64,000 nt of DNA from positions 6,213,001-6,277,000 of the forward strand of contig JAJKFL010000002.1 of NCBI GenBank assembly GCA_021186555.1, written 5' to 3'. Shown here piece by piece: positions 10,591 through 22,274 of this stretch. A program made the position numbers and the translations under genes. The stretch comes from Reticulitermes speratus (taxonomy: Eukaryota; Arthropoda; Insecta; Blattodea; Rhinotermitidae). Under the pieces are notes generated by a model. The model had not been told where the DNA came from. It was given only the letters and a program-made list of their open reading frames with translations, and ran no database searches. The stretch's first letter is position 1, and each line of letters opens with the position of its first letter.

Positions 10591-11934
10591 TGAAGAATGT
10601 TCTTGCTAAATCCATTGACAGAATATCCAAGTGAAGAGGTCAAGCATTGTACTTTGTGTTAAGGAAATATGTGGACAAACTACACGCTTATGGACAAATA
10701 CTTTCCTACTGCATAAGAAACGTTTGCAAAAAAAGGAAAAGGAAATACCATAGCGCTTTGGTCTTCAAACTTCTGACATCTGTGGAAACTTTTTGACTAA
10801 CTCTGAATGTCGGTGGAAAAGTCAACACGTAATTATTGGGTACAAAAATGAAATGAAACTTTATAAACATAAATGTCTATTTAAAGAAATTAATTATTTA
10901 AGAACTTTATGAAAAATAGAAGTCTATTATTGGTGATTTACACTGAAAATAATCCCAGCACCGACTATGCACAAAGATGGAGAGGAAAATAAGAAATGCA
11001 ACTTCTATTACCAAACTTATAGTTACAAATTTCATTACAAAATAAATTGTGTTTGCAGAAGGTCCGCGGACTACAGTTTGAATACCACTGGCAAAGCGTA
11101 TGATAAGATATGGATACATGAATACCAAAAATTTTACAAAAAGAGCTTAACAAATGACACGATTTTAAAGCGCCCATATGAGGAAGAGCAAATAAAGAGA
11201 AAATAAACAAACCTTCATCGCAATTTTTAATTTAATTTTTTTCAGTTAAACTTCACACATGCTGGATAAGAAGAATAGCTCACGTGGGAAATTACAGCTT
11301 TGAATTTCATTCGAAATACCGGTTAAACCTGCGACTTTCAGCTGTGTTTCTCTATTCCTGCAGATAAATGCAGAGACAACACCACAAAACTGCCTCAGAC
11401 ATTCTTCCTAAATAAACACTCACAATGATCATAACCAATCCACTTGAACACTTAGGGGCCTAAATAATACGGTTGAAACAGTATCGTTAAAAGACCAAGC
11501 ATGTTTGAAGAGGCCATTATTTTTTACGAATACATTTTCGTACAAATGATAACGCAGTCACTAGTTATACATTGCACAATACCACTATAATACTTTTTCA
11601 CCCACATAAAAAATGCGGTGCGAAATTTACTTACATGATTGGCACTGTTTAGTCCCACATCCTCAGGGCTAAATTTTATGTAAGAGTTGTCACTAGGTGT
11701 GGGCTAGCGATGGGCTTGCCATGTAGTGTGCACAGGTGGACCTTTCCCGGGGACCCCACAGTGCGAGGCTGACTGCCCACATTCATCGCGTGACAAGGTC
11801 TAGAATGAGATGATTTTCGCCTCTACGCCCCAACCCACCATCCACTCACACATACACACTCTTCCACACACAAGGCTCACAGACACAGGGACACGTATAA
11901 GATTTTTTTTATCTCCCTGGACCTCTTGAATTTT
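10591..11934. other. AT-rich unassigned stretch
   Basis: No repeat family or gene recognised. Frames at 10907-11210 on both strands lack domains. Confidence 0.4.
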
Positions 11935-14375
11935 ACATCACCACTGTGTCATTACAGAGGTTACAGCTGCACTAACATCACCACTGTGTCATTACAGAGG
12001 TTACAGCTGCAATAATATCACCACTGTGTCATTACAGAGGTTAAAGCTGCACTAACATCACCACTGTGTCATTACAGAGGTTACAGCTGCACTAACATCA
12101 CCACTGTGTCATTACAGGGGTTACAGCTGCACTAACATCACCACTGTGTCATTACAGAGGTTACAGCTGCAATAACATCACCACTGTGTCATTACAGAGG
12201 TTAAAGCTGCACTAACATCACCACTGTGTCATTACAGAGGTTACAGCTGCACTAACATCACCACTGTGTCATTACAGGGGTTACAGCTGCACTAACATCA
12301 CCACTGTGTCATTACAGGGGTTACAGCTGCGCTAACATCACCACTGTGTCATTACAGAGGTTACAGCTGCACTAACATCACCACTTTGTCATTACAGAGG
12401 TTACAGCTGCACTAACATCACCACTGTGTCATTACAGAGGTTACAGCTGCACTAACATCACCACTTTGTCATTACAGAGGTTACAGCTGCACTAACATCA
12501 CCACTGTGTCATTACAGAGGTTACAGCTGCACTAACATCACCACTGTGTCATTACAGAGGTTACAGCTGCACTAACATCACCACTGTGTCATTACAGAGG
12601 TTACAGCTGCACTAACATCACCACTGTGTCATTACAGAGGTTACAGCTGCACTAACATCACCACTGTGTCATTACAGAGGTTACAGCTGCACTAACATCA
12701 CCAATGTGTTATTACAGAGGTTACAGCTGCACTAACATCACCACTGTGTCATTACAGGGGTTACAGCTGCACTAACATCACCACTGTGTCATTACAGAGG
12801 TTACAGCTGCAATAACATCACCACTGTGTCATTACAGAGGTTAAAGCTGCACTAACATCACCACTGTGTCATTACAGAGGTTACAGCTGCACTAACATCA
12901 CCACTGTGTCATTACAGGGGTTACAGCTGCACTAACATCACCACTGTGTCATTACAGGGTTACAGCTGCACTAACATCACCACTGTGTCATTACAGAGGT
13001 TACAGCTGCACTAACATCACCACTGTGTCATTACAGAGGTAACAGCTGCACTAACATCACCACTTTGTCATTACAGAGGAAACAGCTGCACTAACATCAC
13101 CACTGTGTCATTACAGAGGTTACAACTGCACTAACATCACCACTGTGTCATTACAGAGGTTACAGCTGCACTAACATCACCAATGTGTCATTACAGAGGT
13201 TACAGCCGCACTAACATCACCACTGTTTCATTACAGAGGTTAGAGCCGCACTAACATCACCACTGTGTCATTACAGAGGTTACAGCTGCACTATCATCAC
13301 CACTGTGTCATTACAGGGGTTACAGCTGCACTAACATCACCACTGTGTCATTACAGAGGTTACAGCTGCACTAATATCACCACTATGTCATTACAGAGGT
13401 TACAGCTGCACTAATATCACCACTGTGTCATTACAGAGGTTACAGCTGCACTAACATCACCACTGTGTCATTACAGAGGTTACAGCTGCGCTAACATCAC
13501 CACTGTGTCATTACAGAGGTTACAGCTGCACTAACATCACCACTGTGTCATTACAGGGGTTACAGCTGCACTAACATCACCAATGTGTCATTACAGAGGT
13601 TACAGCTGCACTAACATCACCACTGTGTCATTACAGGGGTTACAGCTGCACTAACATCACCACTGTGTTATTGCAGAGGTTACAGCTGCACTAACATCAC
13701 CACTGTGTCATTACAGAGATTACAGCTGCACTAACATCACCACTGTGTCATTACAGAGGTTACAGCCGCACTAACATCACCACTGTTTCATTACAGAGGT
13801 TAGAGCCGCACTAACATCACCACTGTGTCATTACAGGGGTTACAGCTGCACTAACATCACCACTGTATCATTACAGAGGTTACAGCTGTACTAACATCAC
13901 CACTGTGTCATTACAGAGGTTACAGCTGCACTAACATCACCACTGTGTCATTACAGGGGTTACAGCTGCACTACATCACCACTGTGTCATTACAGAGGTT
14001 ACAGCTGGAATAACATCACCACTGTGTCATTACAGGGGTTACAGCTGCAGTAACATCACCACTGTGTCATTGCAGAGGTTACAGCTGCACTAACATCACC
14101 ACTGTGTCATTACAGAGGTTACAGCTGCACTAACATCACCACTGTGTCATTACAGAGGTTACAGCTGCACTAATATCACCACTGTGTCATTACAGAGGTT
14201 GCAGCAGCACTTACATCACCACTGTGTCATTACAGAGGTTACAGCTGCACTAACATCACCACTGTGTCATTACAGAGGTTACAGCCGCACTAACACCACC
14301 ACTGTGTCATTACAGAGGTTACAGCTGCACTAACATCACCACTGTGTCATTACAGAGGTTACAGCCGCACTAACA
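11935..14375. repeat. 40-bp satellite array, about 61 units
   Basis: A 40-bp unit built from ACATCACCACTGTGTCATTA and CAGAGGTTACAGCTGCACTA is repeated almost without length change; single-base deletions near 12957 and 13970 shift the phase. Unit variants (CAATAAC, TTAAAGC, CAGGGGTTAC) recur in the same order near 11990, 12170 and 12810, indicating duplication of multi-unit blocks. Confidence 0.97.
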
Positions 14376-14849
14376 GAAAAATTAAACGCACAGTAACGTG
14401 TTTAGAAATAAACTGATTATCAGCATCTGTAGTTCCGGTTCTCTGGTCTGAGAGCTTGCACATTCTCGGAAAATTTATCGCTTTTATGGCTTCCGCAAAT
14501 ATGGAAACTACGAACGGCGAAGCAACGTAAAAGCAAGCGACAGAAACGCGCACATTACGTCTGCCAAGTGTTGCTTCAAACGCACACCGATATCACCGTG
14601 TCGTGTAATGTGCCTCTTTTAACACTTCCATAGGCAGGCCCTATGACTACTACAGACTTTATATGATCGAAAACTCCGTTCACTACTCCTTTCACTTTAT
14701 ACCATGGGTGTCCAAGATTTTATGGCAAAGGGCCACACCCGTTATTTTGAGCTGGTTCGCGAGCCGCATGTGGGAAAACAACAGTAAGTGGTGTGCCTAA
14801 CAGCATAAATTAGTGTAATCTTATGGTATATACATAACTGAAGATCAGT
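14376..14849. other. Unassigned stretch; possible hAT-like end
   Basis: Around 14705-14785 the sequence GGTGTCCAAGATTTTATGG with AAAGGGCCACACC resembles one end of hAT-type MITEs, but no opposing end or target duplication was found. Confidence 0.3.
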
Positions 14850-15185
14850 TGGACCGATCGTGTGAGAAATAAAGTAGTATTACACAGAGTCAAGGAGGAG
14901 AGGAATATCGTACATACAATAAAAAGAAGGAAGGCTAACTGGATTGGTCACATCTTGCGTAGAAACTGCCTTCTAAATAAAACACGTGATTGAAGGAAAG
15001 TTACAGGGAAGGACAGAAATGAAGGGAAGACGAGGAAGAAGGCGTAAGCAGCTACAGGATGACCTTAAGGAAATGAATGGATACTGGGAATTAAAAGAGG
15101 AAGCAATAGATCGCAATGTGCGGAGAACTGGCTTTGGAAGAAGCTATGGACCTGTCGTAAGACAGACTACAGAATGAATGAATGC
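14850..15185 (+). mobile_element. LINE family B: polymerase C-terminal tail and 3' end
   Basis: Reads RVKEERNIVHTIKRRKANW, IGHILRRNCLL, then after a frameshift GRRRKQL, and RTGFGRSYGPVVRQTTE before the stop. IGHILRRN followed by a basic GRRGRRRKQ block is typical of the end of non-LTR polymerases. A TGAA repeat marks the 3' end. Sisters: 17654 (+), 22655 (-), 55223 (-). Confidence 0.8.
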
Positions 15186-15208
15186 ATAAATTACAAACGT
15201 GGCCACGG

Positions 15209-16020
15209 GGCTGGAAGATGCCGACAGTGGCAACAGCTGTTACATTAGTGACTATGCTAGGGCTGGAAGATGCGGACAGTGGCAACAGCTGTTACATTAG
15301 TGACTATGCTAGGGCTGGAAGATGCGGACAGTGGCAACAGCTGTTACATTAGTGACTATGCTAGGGCTGGAAGATGCGGACAGTCGCAACAGCTGTTACA
15401 TTAGTGACTATGCTAGGGCTGGAAGATGCGGACAGTCGCAACAGCTGTTACATTAGTGACTATGCTAGGGCTGGAAGATGCGGACAGTCGCAACAGCTGT
15501 TACATTAGTGACTATGCTAGGGCTGGAAGATGCGGACAGTCGCAACAGCTGTTACATTAGTGACTATGCTAGGGCTGGAAGATGCGGACAGTCGCAACAG
15601 CTGTTACATTAGTGACTATGCTAGGGCTGGAAGATGCGGACATTCGCAACAGCTGTTACATTAGTGACTATGCTAGGGCTGGAAGATGCGGACAGTCGCA
15701 ACAGCTGTTACATTAGTGACTATGCTAGGGCTGGAAGATGCGGAATGTGACAACAGCTGTTACATTAGTGACTATGCTAGGGCTGGAAGATGCGGACAGT
15801 CGCAACAGCTGTTACATTAGTGACTATGCTAGGGCTGGAAGATGCGGACAGTCGCAACAGCTGTTACATTAGTGACTATGCTAGGGCTGGAAGATGCGGA
15901 CAGTGGCAACAGCTGTTACATTAGTGACTATGCTAGGGCTGGAAGATGCGGACAGTGGCAACAGCTGCTACATTAGTGACTATGCTAGGGCTGGAAGATG
16001 CGGACAGTGGCAACAGCTGT
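15209..16020. repeat. 52-bp minisatellite, about 15.6 units
   Basis: Exact 52-bp spacing from 15209, 15261, 15313 onward. Each unit contains GGGCTGGAAGATGCGGACAG and the palindrome AACAGCTGTT. Units differ mainly at CAGTGG/CAGTCG. Confidence 0.96.
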
Positions 16021-16092
16021 TTCCGTTGTCCAAAGAGTCCAGCTCTGTTCTAGCATCTAAGAGTCAAACATCCTCATATCCAATGAATGGTA

Positions 16093-16222
16093 CTGGGTGA
16101 CTCTTTCCCTGTAGTAAAGCGGCCGGGGCGTAAATCTGACCACTCATCTCCATCTAGTACCCAGGTTAAGAATAAGTGGAGTTATACCTATGCTCCTCCA
16201 TAATTTCATGGCATGCAGAGGG
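16093..16222 (+). mobile_element. SINE family D, 3' body fragment
   Basis: Contains the conserved GTAAAGCGGCCGGGGCGTAA and CATCTAGTACCCAGGTTAAG blocks; the tRNA head is missing. Confidence 0.65.
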
Positions 16223-16635
16223 ACAGTCTTACATTTATCTTCGTATAAGGCAGTCCGCTTTCTTTAATTAAATAGCAACTGCACGAACACGCGTGCTTGT
16301 TGTACGGTGCACTTCAGGGAGGGAGGTGAATTTTTTGCTTATTTGCGTTTCGTGTTATTAGGGGCAATGCTCCTTAACTCACTGCAGAGTTATTCACGTC
16401 TTAGGGACACAGCCGTGTAGTGATTTGTAACTGGACTTCAGTTATTCAAACACTTAGACAGGGGATTGTGGACGAAGTGGGCAGTGACCCTGAACGCGAC
16501 ATTTAAATATGGAATCACGTCGCTGTGCCACCCCCCCCCCCCCAAATATCTTTGTAGCATTAATCATCCGAGTTGCAACTTCATTCATGGGAGCTGTTTA
16601 TCATCCAAACAGGATTATCATCCATGTAACGTACA
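16223..16635. other. Unassigned stretch
   Basis: A short C-run lies at 16530-16543. No other feature recognised. Confidence 0.4.
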
Positions 16636-16860
16636 TGAATAACACTAAGAATTCCATCTGACACAACCTTTATTTGTTAATATTTTTTTCAAACACTACG
16701 TGTTTTGATCAAGCCGATCATCGTCAGGTGTTTGTGTATACAAAAAAATTAAAACTGAAGGTAAAAATGTAAAATTTTGCGAGATCTCACAAATTATATA
16801 AAATATAAATTACAATCAACTCATAATCTTGGAGGTGTGTCATTTAACACACAAGGTTTG
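16636..16860 (-). mobile_element. Ribozyme element family CD, copy 1
   Basis: Shares with 27884-28065 the blocks AATAACACTA, CTGACACAA, ACAAAAAAATTAAAACT, GGTAAAAATGTAA and TTTTGCGA in the same order. One hammerhead-like motif lies inside. The two copies differ strongly in sequence, so the element is old. Confidence 0.7.
16690..16734 (-). ncRNA. Hammerhead-ribozyme-like motif with 7-bp stem I, G12 changed
   Basis: Minus strand: CUGACGA, an extra U, stem II GAUC/GAUC, then AAA where GAA is expected (G12 to A), ACACGU as stem III and A at the cleavage position. Stem I is the longest seen, CAAACAC/GUGUUUG, seven pairs. The G12 change is expected to reduce activity strongly. Confidence 0.55.
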
Positions 16861-16988
16861 GTGTGTAATTTTAAAACTTAAAAAAATTTTAGGATTCTAG
16901 TTCCTAATTAAGTGTTAAAATGACGATTACATTTTTCCTCTTCTTTTATGCTTTTTAATCCATTATTTAGAAAGGTAACGCAGCCTAT
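16861..16988. other. AT-rich spacer
   Basis: Nothing recognised between the ribozyme element and the SINE. Confidence 0.4.
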
Positions 16989-17246
16989 GCCGATCCCAGT
17001 GGCCGCACAGTCTAAGGTGTGGGTCTGCGGCCGCTCGCTTACTGGGATTGTGGGTTCGAATCCCGCCGGGTGCATGGATGTCTGTCTGTTGTGAGTGTTG
17101 TGTGTTGTCAGGTAGAGGTCTCTGCGACGAGCTGGTCCCTCGTCCAGAGGAGTCCTACCGAGTGTGGTGTGTCTGAGTGTGATCGTGAAGCCTCGAAAAA
17201 TTAGGCGGCCTAGGCCCCCAAGGGGCTGTCGAGCCATTGAACAAAA
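16989..17246 (+). mobile_element. tRNA-derived SINE, family 1, full length
   Basis: tRNA-like head starting GCCGATCCCAGTGGCCG with A box and B box GGGTTCGAATCCC, then the family body (GTGAGTGTTGTGTGTTGTCA, GGTAGAGGTCTCTGCGACG) and the terminal GGGGCTGTCGAGCCATTGAA with a short A-rich tail. Other copies: 18334, 21201, 45783, 52492, 53554, 55917. Confidence 0.88.
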
Positions 17247-17653
17247 AAGGTACCCTATGCATAGACACAGTTTTGTTCAGTGGCAACTCAGCAAAGACAT
17301 AGGCCTACTAGATCGAACCAAAGACGAATGTCCATCAAACCCAAGAAACCAAAGTGTGTTACCCCTAGTTGGAAATTGTCCTTTTCTAAATTAATTAATT
17401 AATTTTGATAATTTATCAATGCAGTAATTGCTTACTTATCAGCTCATAATCTGTAAGTTTCCACAATATACTGAATTGTGTCTTGCGTATCATTCCATTG
17501 AATAGCTTTTACTCCTTTTGACCGGGCAAACCCTAAAGACAAACCTCACGAAGCTACCGGATTTCTCCTATTACAGATTCCCATTACGACTACTGAAATG
17601 GGCGACTACATTTCCTGTAAAAGAAGGTAAATGTTTCTTGTGCACACCATGAG
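17247..17653. other. Unassigned stretch
   Basis: No feature recognised. Confidence 0.4.
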
Positions 17654-17945
17654 GACAGAGTCAAGGAGGAGAGGAATATCGTACATACAATAAAAAGAAG
17701 AAAGGCTAACTGGATTGGTCACATCTTGCGTAGAAACTGCCTTCTGAAACATGTGATTGAAGGAAAGTTAGAAGGAAGGATAGAAATGACGGGACGACGA
17801 GGGAGAAGACGTAAGCAGCTACTGGATGACCTTAAGGAAAAGAAAAGATACTGGAAATTGAAAGAGGAAACACTAGATCGCACCCTGTGGAGAACTCATT
17901 TTGGAAGAGACTACGGACCTGTCGTAAGACAGACTGCAGAATTAA
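17654..17945 (+). mobile_element. LINE family B tail, copy 2
   Basis: Frame-intact C-terminal tail: IGHILRRNCLLKHVIEGKLE, GRRGRRRKQLLDDLKEK, then LWRTHFGRDYGPVVRQTAE. The frame runs past the LINE into the adjoining SINE, so the ORF that extends to 18109 is chimeric. Confidence 0.82.
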
Positions 17946-18145
17946 TGAACACCATGAGGACATACAGGGGGAGCAGAAGTATAGCTCCACACATTCTTAA
18001 CTTTGACACTAGATCGTCAGCTTTACCTCCCCAGAAAGGATCCCGGTACACAGGAGGCGGTCTAAACGTTTTGGAGAATACAAAATCCTTTGCCCCTACG
18101 GGGATTTGAGCCCCGGACGTTCCAGCCCGTAGCCTAGACAACACG
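17946..18145 (-). mobile_element. SINE family D, inserted next to LINE B tail
   Basis: Minus-strand member with B-box-like GGGGCTCAAATCCCC and the family 3' blocks. It abuts the LINE family B end directly. Confidence 0.65.
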
Positions 18146-18333
18146 TCCTGTATCTGTTATAAAAACTGGAAGAGAGACACACTGAGCTGCGGTGTTGTTA
18201 ATATTAACATGAGTAAAGAGGACTGGAATTACTAAGCAACTTTAACAGGACTGCGCACTGCGAAATCACGGCATCAGGGGGCGCGGTCCCCTGAATTATA
18301 TATTTGGCACCCTACACTTCGCAATGATTTGAT

Positions 18334-18600
18334 TTTTTTTTTCCTATGGCTCGACAGCCCTATATGGGCCTGGGCCTCGTCGTTTCGTCGAGGTTTCACG
18401 ATCACACACATTTGAGACACACCACACTCGGTAGGACTCCTCTGGACGAGTGATCAGCCCGTCGCAGAGACCTCTACCTGACAACACACAACACTAACAA
18501 GAGACAGACATCCATGCCCTAGGTGGGATTCGAACCCACGATCCTAGTAAGCGAGCGGCCGAAGACCCACGCCTTAGACCGCACGGCCACTGGGATCGGC
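18334..18600 (-). mobile_element. SINE family 1 with perfect 12-bp target duplication
   Basis: Complete minus-strand copy bounded by CAATGATTTGAT at 18322-18333 and again at 18602-18613. The duplication shows it inserted by target-primed reverse transcription and is fairly young. Confidence 0.92.
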
Positions 18601-18698
18601 ACAATGATTTGATACTGACTCAAATTCCCTTAGCAATATCACTTCAATAAGTCATCAAATTTATTTTTCCAATAAGACATAATTCAGTCATAAAGTGA

Positions 18699-19275
18699 GA
18701 TGTGCGTTCTTCTGGGATATTACGCAGCGTTGAGTGGTAATACTGTACCAACGTTTCGGGACAACCTACCGGTCCCATTTTCAAGGGTCAAGAAGCTCAC
18801 TCGGGACAACATATCGGTCCCATCTTCAAGGGTCAAGAAGTTCACTCGGGACAACATATCGGTCCCATTTTCAAGGGTCAAGAAGTTCACTCGGGACAAC
18901 ATATCGGTCCCATCTTCAAGGGTCAAGAAGTTCACTCGGGACAACATACCGCTCCCATTTTCAAGGGTCAAGAAGCTCACTCGGGACAACATATCGGTCC
19001 CATCTTCAAGGGTCAAGAAGTTCACTCGGGACAACATATCGGTCCCATCTTCAAGGGTCAAGAAGTTCACTCGGGACAACTTACCGGTCCCATTTTCAAG
19101 GGTCAAGAAGTTCACTCGGGACAACATATCGGTCCCATCTTCAAGGGCCAAAGCTTTTTTTAGACTTCTTGACTCTCCAAGATGAGACCGATAGGTTGTC
19201 CCGAAACGTCGGTGCGTAATATCCCAGAAGAGCGCAGATCTCATCTACATCGCGGCGGAAGCCTGAAATCACGAC
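18699..19275. mobile_element. Ribozyme inverted-repeat element with amplified core
   Basis: Outer arms 18699-18795 and 19150-19245 are inverted copies (TTCTGGGATATTACGCA at left, its complement at right). Between them a 45-bp unit is repeated about 8.7 times from 18758. Each unit holds GGGACAAC...GGTCCC, the stem II hairpin of the ribozyme, but the flanking core boxes are altered (UUGAAGA for CUGAAGA, GAGUGAAC for GAAACGUC), so the internal copies should not cleave. Confidence 0.75.
18758..19150. repeat. 45-bp tandem array of hammerhead stem II modules
   Basis: About 8.7 units. Because 45 is a multiple of three, all frames on both strands stay open and give spurious 161- and 174-codon ORFs. 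Confidence 0.93.
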
Positions 19276-19785
19276 TAGTTACAAATGTCTTCAGTTATTT
19301 TACAGCCTTATCGTGCCCATTTCTTCCCAGTTCATTTCTGTCACTGCTAATGCCAATAGATAATTTCGGCCGTTCTTTTTCCATTCCTCCTTTACTGGTT
19401 CCTTCACCAAAGCAACTTTTCTTTCTCACAAAATTCGATTTATTGTAAAACTGACGTACAAGTGAAACGCAATTAAAGTCAATATATATCGAGAAACTTC
19501 GTTAATCGAAATTCGAAAATTAAATTAAAACGGAAGGCAAAAGATGGTTCCATCACACTGCAAGGTAGAAAGTTCCTTCCTAACTCAATTCTACCAACTC
19601 GGAAAGGATACTGACAGACTTTCACTTCGTGGGTCAATACGACCATGGACTGGCAGTATGGGGTACTGACAGTTGGGCGTATGTGTGTTTGGAAGGAGAA
19701 AGACTGAGAGGAGAAATTAAGACCTCTACAAATGTGAAGACATAGCACGAGGCCTCGATACAACGAGGCTGCAAAATTGTAACAA
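19276..19785. other. Unassigned stretch
   Basis: A 105-codon frame at 19479-19796 (-) has no domain I recognise. Confidence 0.4.
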
Positions 19786-20245
19786 ACTAACTGCATGGTG
19801 CAGAGTCCTTGAGAAGCTAACAGTTCCTCAGCTAGTCAACAAATTCGCCGCATTTTATGAAACCCGAAATTTCATTACCGTGTTCAAAATAGCCAGCCAC
19901 GTGTACCTTTCCTGAGCCAGGTCAATCGAGTCAAAGCTCTCCATCCTCTTTCCTAAAGACCCATTTTAATATTATCTCCCCATGTATGCATATATTTCCC
20001 AAGTTGTCACTTTTCTTCATGTTTCCCCACCAAAACCCTCTATTCACCTTTCTTCTCCCTTATACGTGCTACATGCCCCGCCCACCTCATTCTTCTTGAT
20101 TTGATCACCCAAATAATATTTGGTGATGACTACAGATCATTAAGTTCCTCGTTATGTAGTCTTCTCCACTCCCCTGTTACCTCGTCACTCTTAGACCCAA
20201 ATATCCTCCTCAGCACCCTATTCTCGAAAACCCTCAGCCTACGCA
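19786..20245 (-). mobile_element. LINE family C, polymerase C-terminal fragment
   Basis: Minus strand encodes in broken frames RVFENRVLRRIFG near 20230, then RRMRWAGHVA near 20080 and a degenerate downstream tail, ending in the family 3' UTR (GTTAGCTTCTCAAGGACTCT). Frameshifted and non-functional. Confidence 0.75.
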
Positions 20246-21001
20246 ACAAATATATGTATTCAAATAACTGCATGGAGCAGCGTCATTCAAAAGCTAGCAG
20301 CTTGAACTAATGTTTTTCGTTATCTGTCCTAAGACGCTGCCGTAGGACAAACAAAATAATTTTGTTTCAACATTACTATTAGTGTCTGCTGTTGGCTCAG
20401 TGAAATGTCGCTTGTGTCCTTCTTCATGTAATCACTTACTGTTCATTTTCTGTTCCTTTTTTTAAAAAAATGTCAGTACTTTGAAGGGGGGATCAGTCAA
20501 ATTAAACTAAATGACAAACATGTTTGAACGAACTACTTTCCTGCTATTTCTGATTGGAAACTTTAGCACGGTGATTTGTCAGCTAAACCAAGCGTCAATG
20601 GTGCATAAAAAAAATCACACCGATAATCAGCGTGGGAAAAAAAAAAACACGACTGTAACAGGCTTTTCTCCCTTAGGCCATATTTAATATAATCAAAACA
20701 TTAATTACCTTTTTAATAAATTATAAAGCCAACAATTTATTCAAACCTTCAGCCCACAAATATTATTTATTTGTTAATTTTAAACTGCTATAATGTGATA
20801 CAAATGATGAATTCCGATTGTGACTAAAATATATAAAGCACGTAACACGTGTAATATAAATTACGATTTTGAAAATCCATTAAAGGAAGTTTATAAAATT
20901 AATGCATAATAAAGCAGTCATATCAGTCAGTCGGGCTTAATGTTTTATCTGTCAGGCTACTCAAAAGTATATCACTGACATTTGGCACGGAAAGTATTAC
21001 G
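20246..21001. other. AT-rich unassigned stretch
   Basis: Several A and T runs. No repeat family or gene recognised. Confidence 0.4.
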
Positions 21002-21492
21002 CTGTGAACTTTTCTTTTTATGGAGAAGGGCCCCGCAGCAGAAGCTGTGATGAAGATGAAGAGAAAGATGATCAGTGTTTTCATTTTTCCAAGTAATGGA
21101 ACACCGGTGGAATGAAATTGACAGGGTTAAAGCAAGTAATCGGGGGAAAACCTGTCCCAGCGCCACTTTGTCCACCACAAATCCCACATGGACTGACGAG
21201 GGATTTTTTTTTCTTTCCCTTTTTTCCTTTGATCCATTTTGTAACTTTAAATCCATCCCTCCTTCTTCATGTCACTTTACGTTCCATACTACTGTCCTTA
21301 TACAACAAACACAAAACAAACATCCAACACCCTGGCGGGATTCGAACCCACAATCCCAGCAAGCGAGCGGCCGCAGACCCACGCCTTAGACCGCGCGGCC
21401 ACTGGGATCGGCAGGGGATCGAACCCGAGCCTCCGCGGTGGGAGGACTGCGACTAACCGCCTGAGCCATGACACGGCCTACACTGTAAACTT
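21002..21492 (-). mobile_element. SINE family 2 with a nested SINE family 1
   Basis: A minus-strand family 2 SINE lies between CTGTGAACTT (21002-21011) and CTGTAAACTT (21483-21492), a 10-bp duplication with one mismatch. Its body (21012-21200) and its tRNA-like head (21413-21475, B box GGGTTCGATCCCC) are separated by a family 1 SINE. Confidence 0.85.
21201..21412 (-). mobile_element. SINE family 1, short-body variant, nested
   Basis: Minus-strand head (GGGTTCGAATCCCGCC) followed by body type A (ACATGAAG, GGATCAAAGG) and an A-rich tail. It interrupts the family 2 SINE; AGGG(G)A occurs at both junctions. Confidence 0.82.
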
Positions 21493-21567
21493 AGTGTGGG
21501 TTGGCTACTGACGATCCTTCACATGCCAGTAAAATAAACAACCAAAATCTCATTACGCTTTACAATA
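21493..21567. other. Spacer
   Basis: No feature recognised before the ribozyme motif. Confidence 0.4.
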
Positions 21568-21605
21568 ATCTGAAGATGACCTACACACAGGTCGAAACAT
21601 GTCGT
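21568..21605 (+). ncRNA. Hammerhead-ribozyme-like motif, intact core
   Basis: CUGAAGA (21570-21576), an extra U, stem II GACC/GGUC with an 8-base loop, GAA, ACAUGU palindrome, C at 21603. Stem I is weak, one G-U and one A-U pair. Confidence 0.6.
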
Positions 21606-21699
21606 CCTAGGAGACCATTTTTTGTTACAATTATTATGTTACGTATAATAATATACAATAAAATCAAAATATTTTTGTGCAGATAAGAAACCGTTATGC

Positions 21700-21825
21700 G
21701 TGATTTCAGGCTCCCGCCGCGGTGTAAATCAGATCTTCGATCTTCTGGGATTTTACGCAGCTTAGATTTGTATTTTGTTACCGACGTTTCGGGATAACCT
21801 ATCGGGTCCCTTCTTGAAGGGTAAA
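21700..21825 (-). mobile_element. Ribozyme element, decayed single arm
   Basis: Carries TCAGGCTCCCGCCGCGGTGT and TTTTACGCAG blocks of the family, then CGACGTTTCGGGATAACC. The minus-strand motif keeps GAAACGUC and a GGGA/UCCC stem II but has UUCAAGA in place of CUGANGA. Confidence 0.65.
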
Positions 21826-22274
21826 AAATTATGAAATTCTTCATTACGCATTTCGCTTCAACATCCTATTCCTTCTTTCTTACGCGTAAGATTTCGCCTC
21901 TTCACTTCTTCTCAGGCGGCTTCAACCCATGACTTTTCCCTCGGAATGAGAGACAAAACCGTCACAGTCGCAGTTATATAGGCCAAGCAATAAAACTGAA
22001 GTTTTGTGTTTAATCCACACGCTCCTCTTCCAGTTACTGATTAGCACGGTGGAATGGTTTGTACTGCTGCCATTTATTTTGGGGCGTCGCGGACTGAAAT
22101 CTCGGCCCCAAGACCAGTCAGCCAGTGGTTTTCCTCAGTCCTTGCAGGTAAATTCCATTAAAGTGTTTCTACCTCAGTTACAGTCACATGTATGCCACTA
22201 GATTACAAATAATCCATCATGTTATTTTTCTAAATTATTCAGAGCGTCGTTAAATAAACCAAGTATAAATGAAA
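21826..22274. other. Unassigned stretch
   Basis: At 22235-22262 the sequence AGCGTCGTTAAATAAACCA looks like a retroelement 3' end but I could not identify the family. Confidence 0.35.

Noticed and set aside
11935..16020. CRISPR-like regular repeats
   Set aside because: There are no unique spacers between repeats, the context is eukaryotic and no cas gene is present; they are minisatellites.
18700..19244. ORFs of 161-174 codons on both strands
   Set aside because: Product of the 45-bp ribozyme-stem array, which keeps all frames open.
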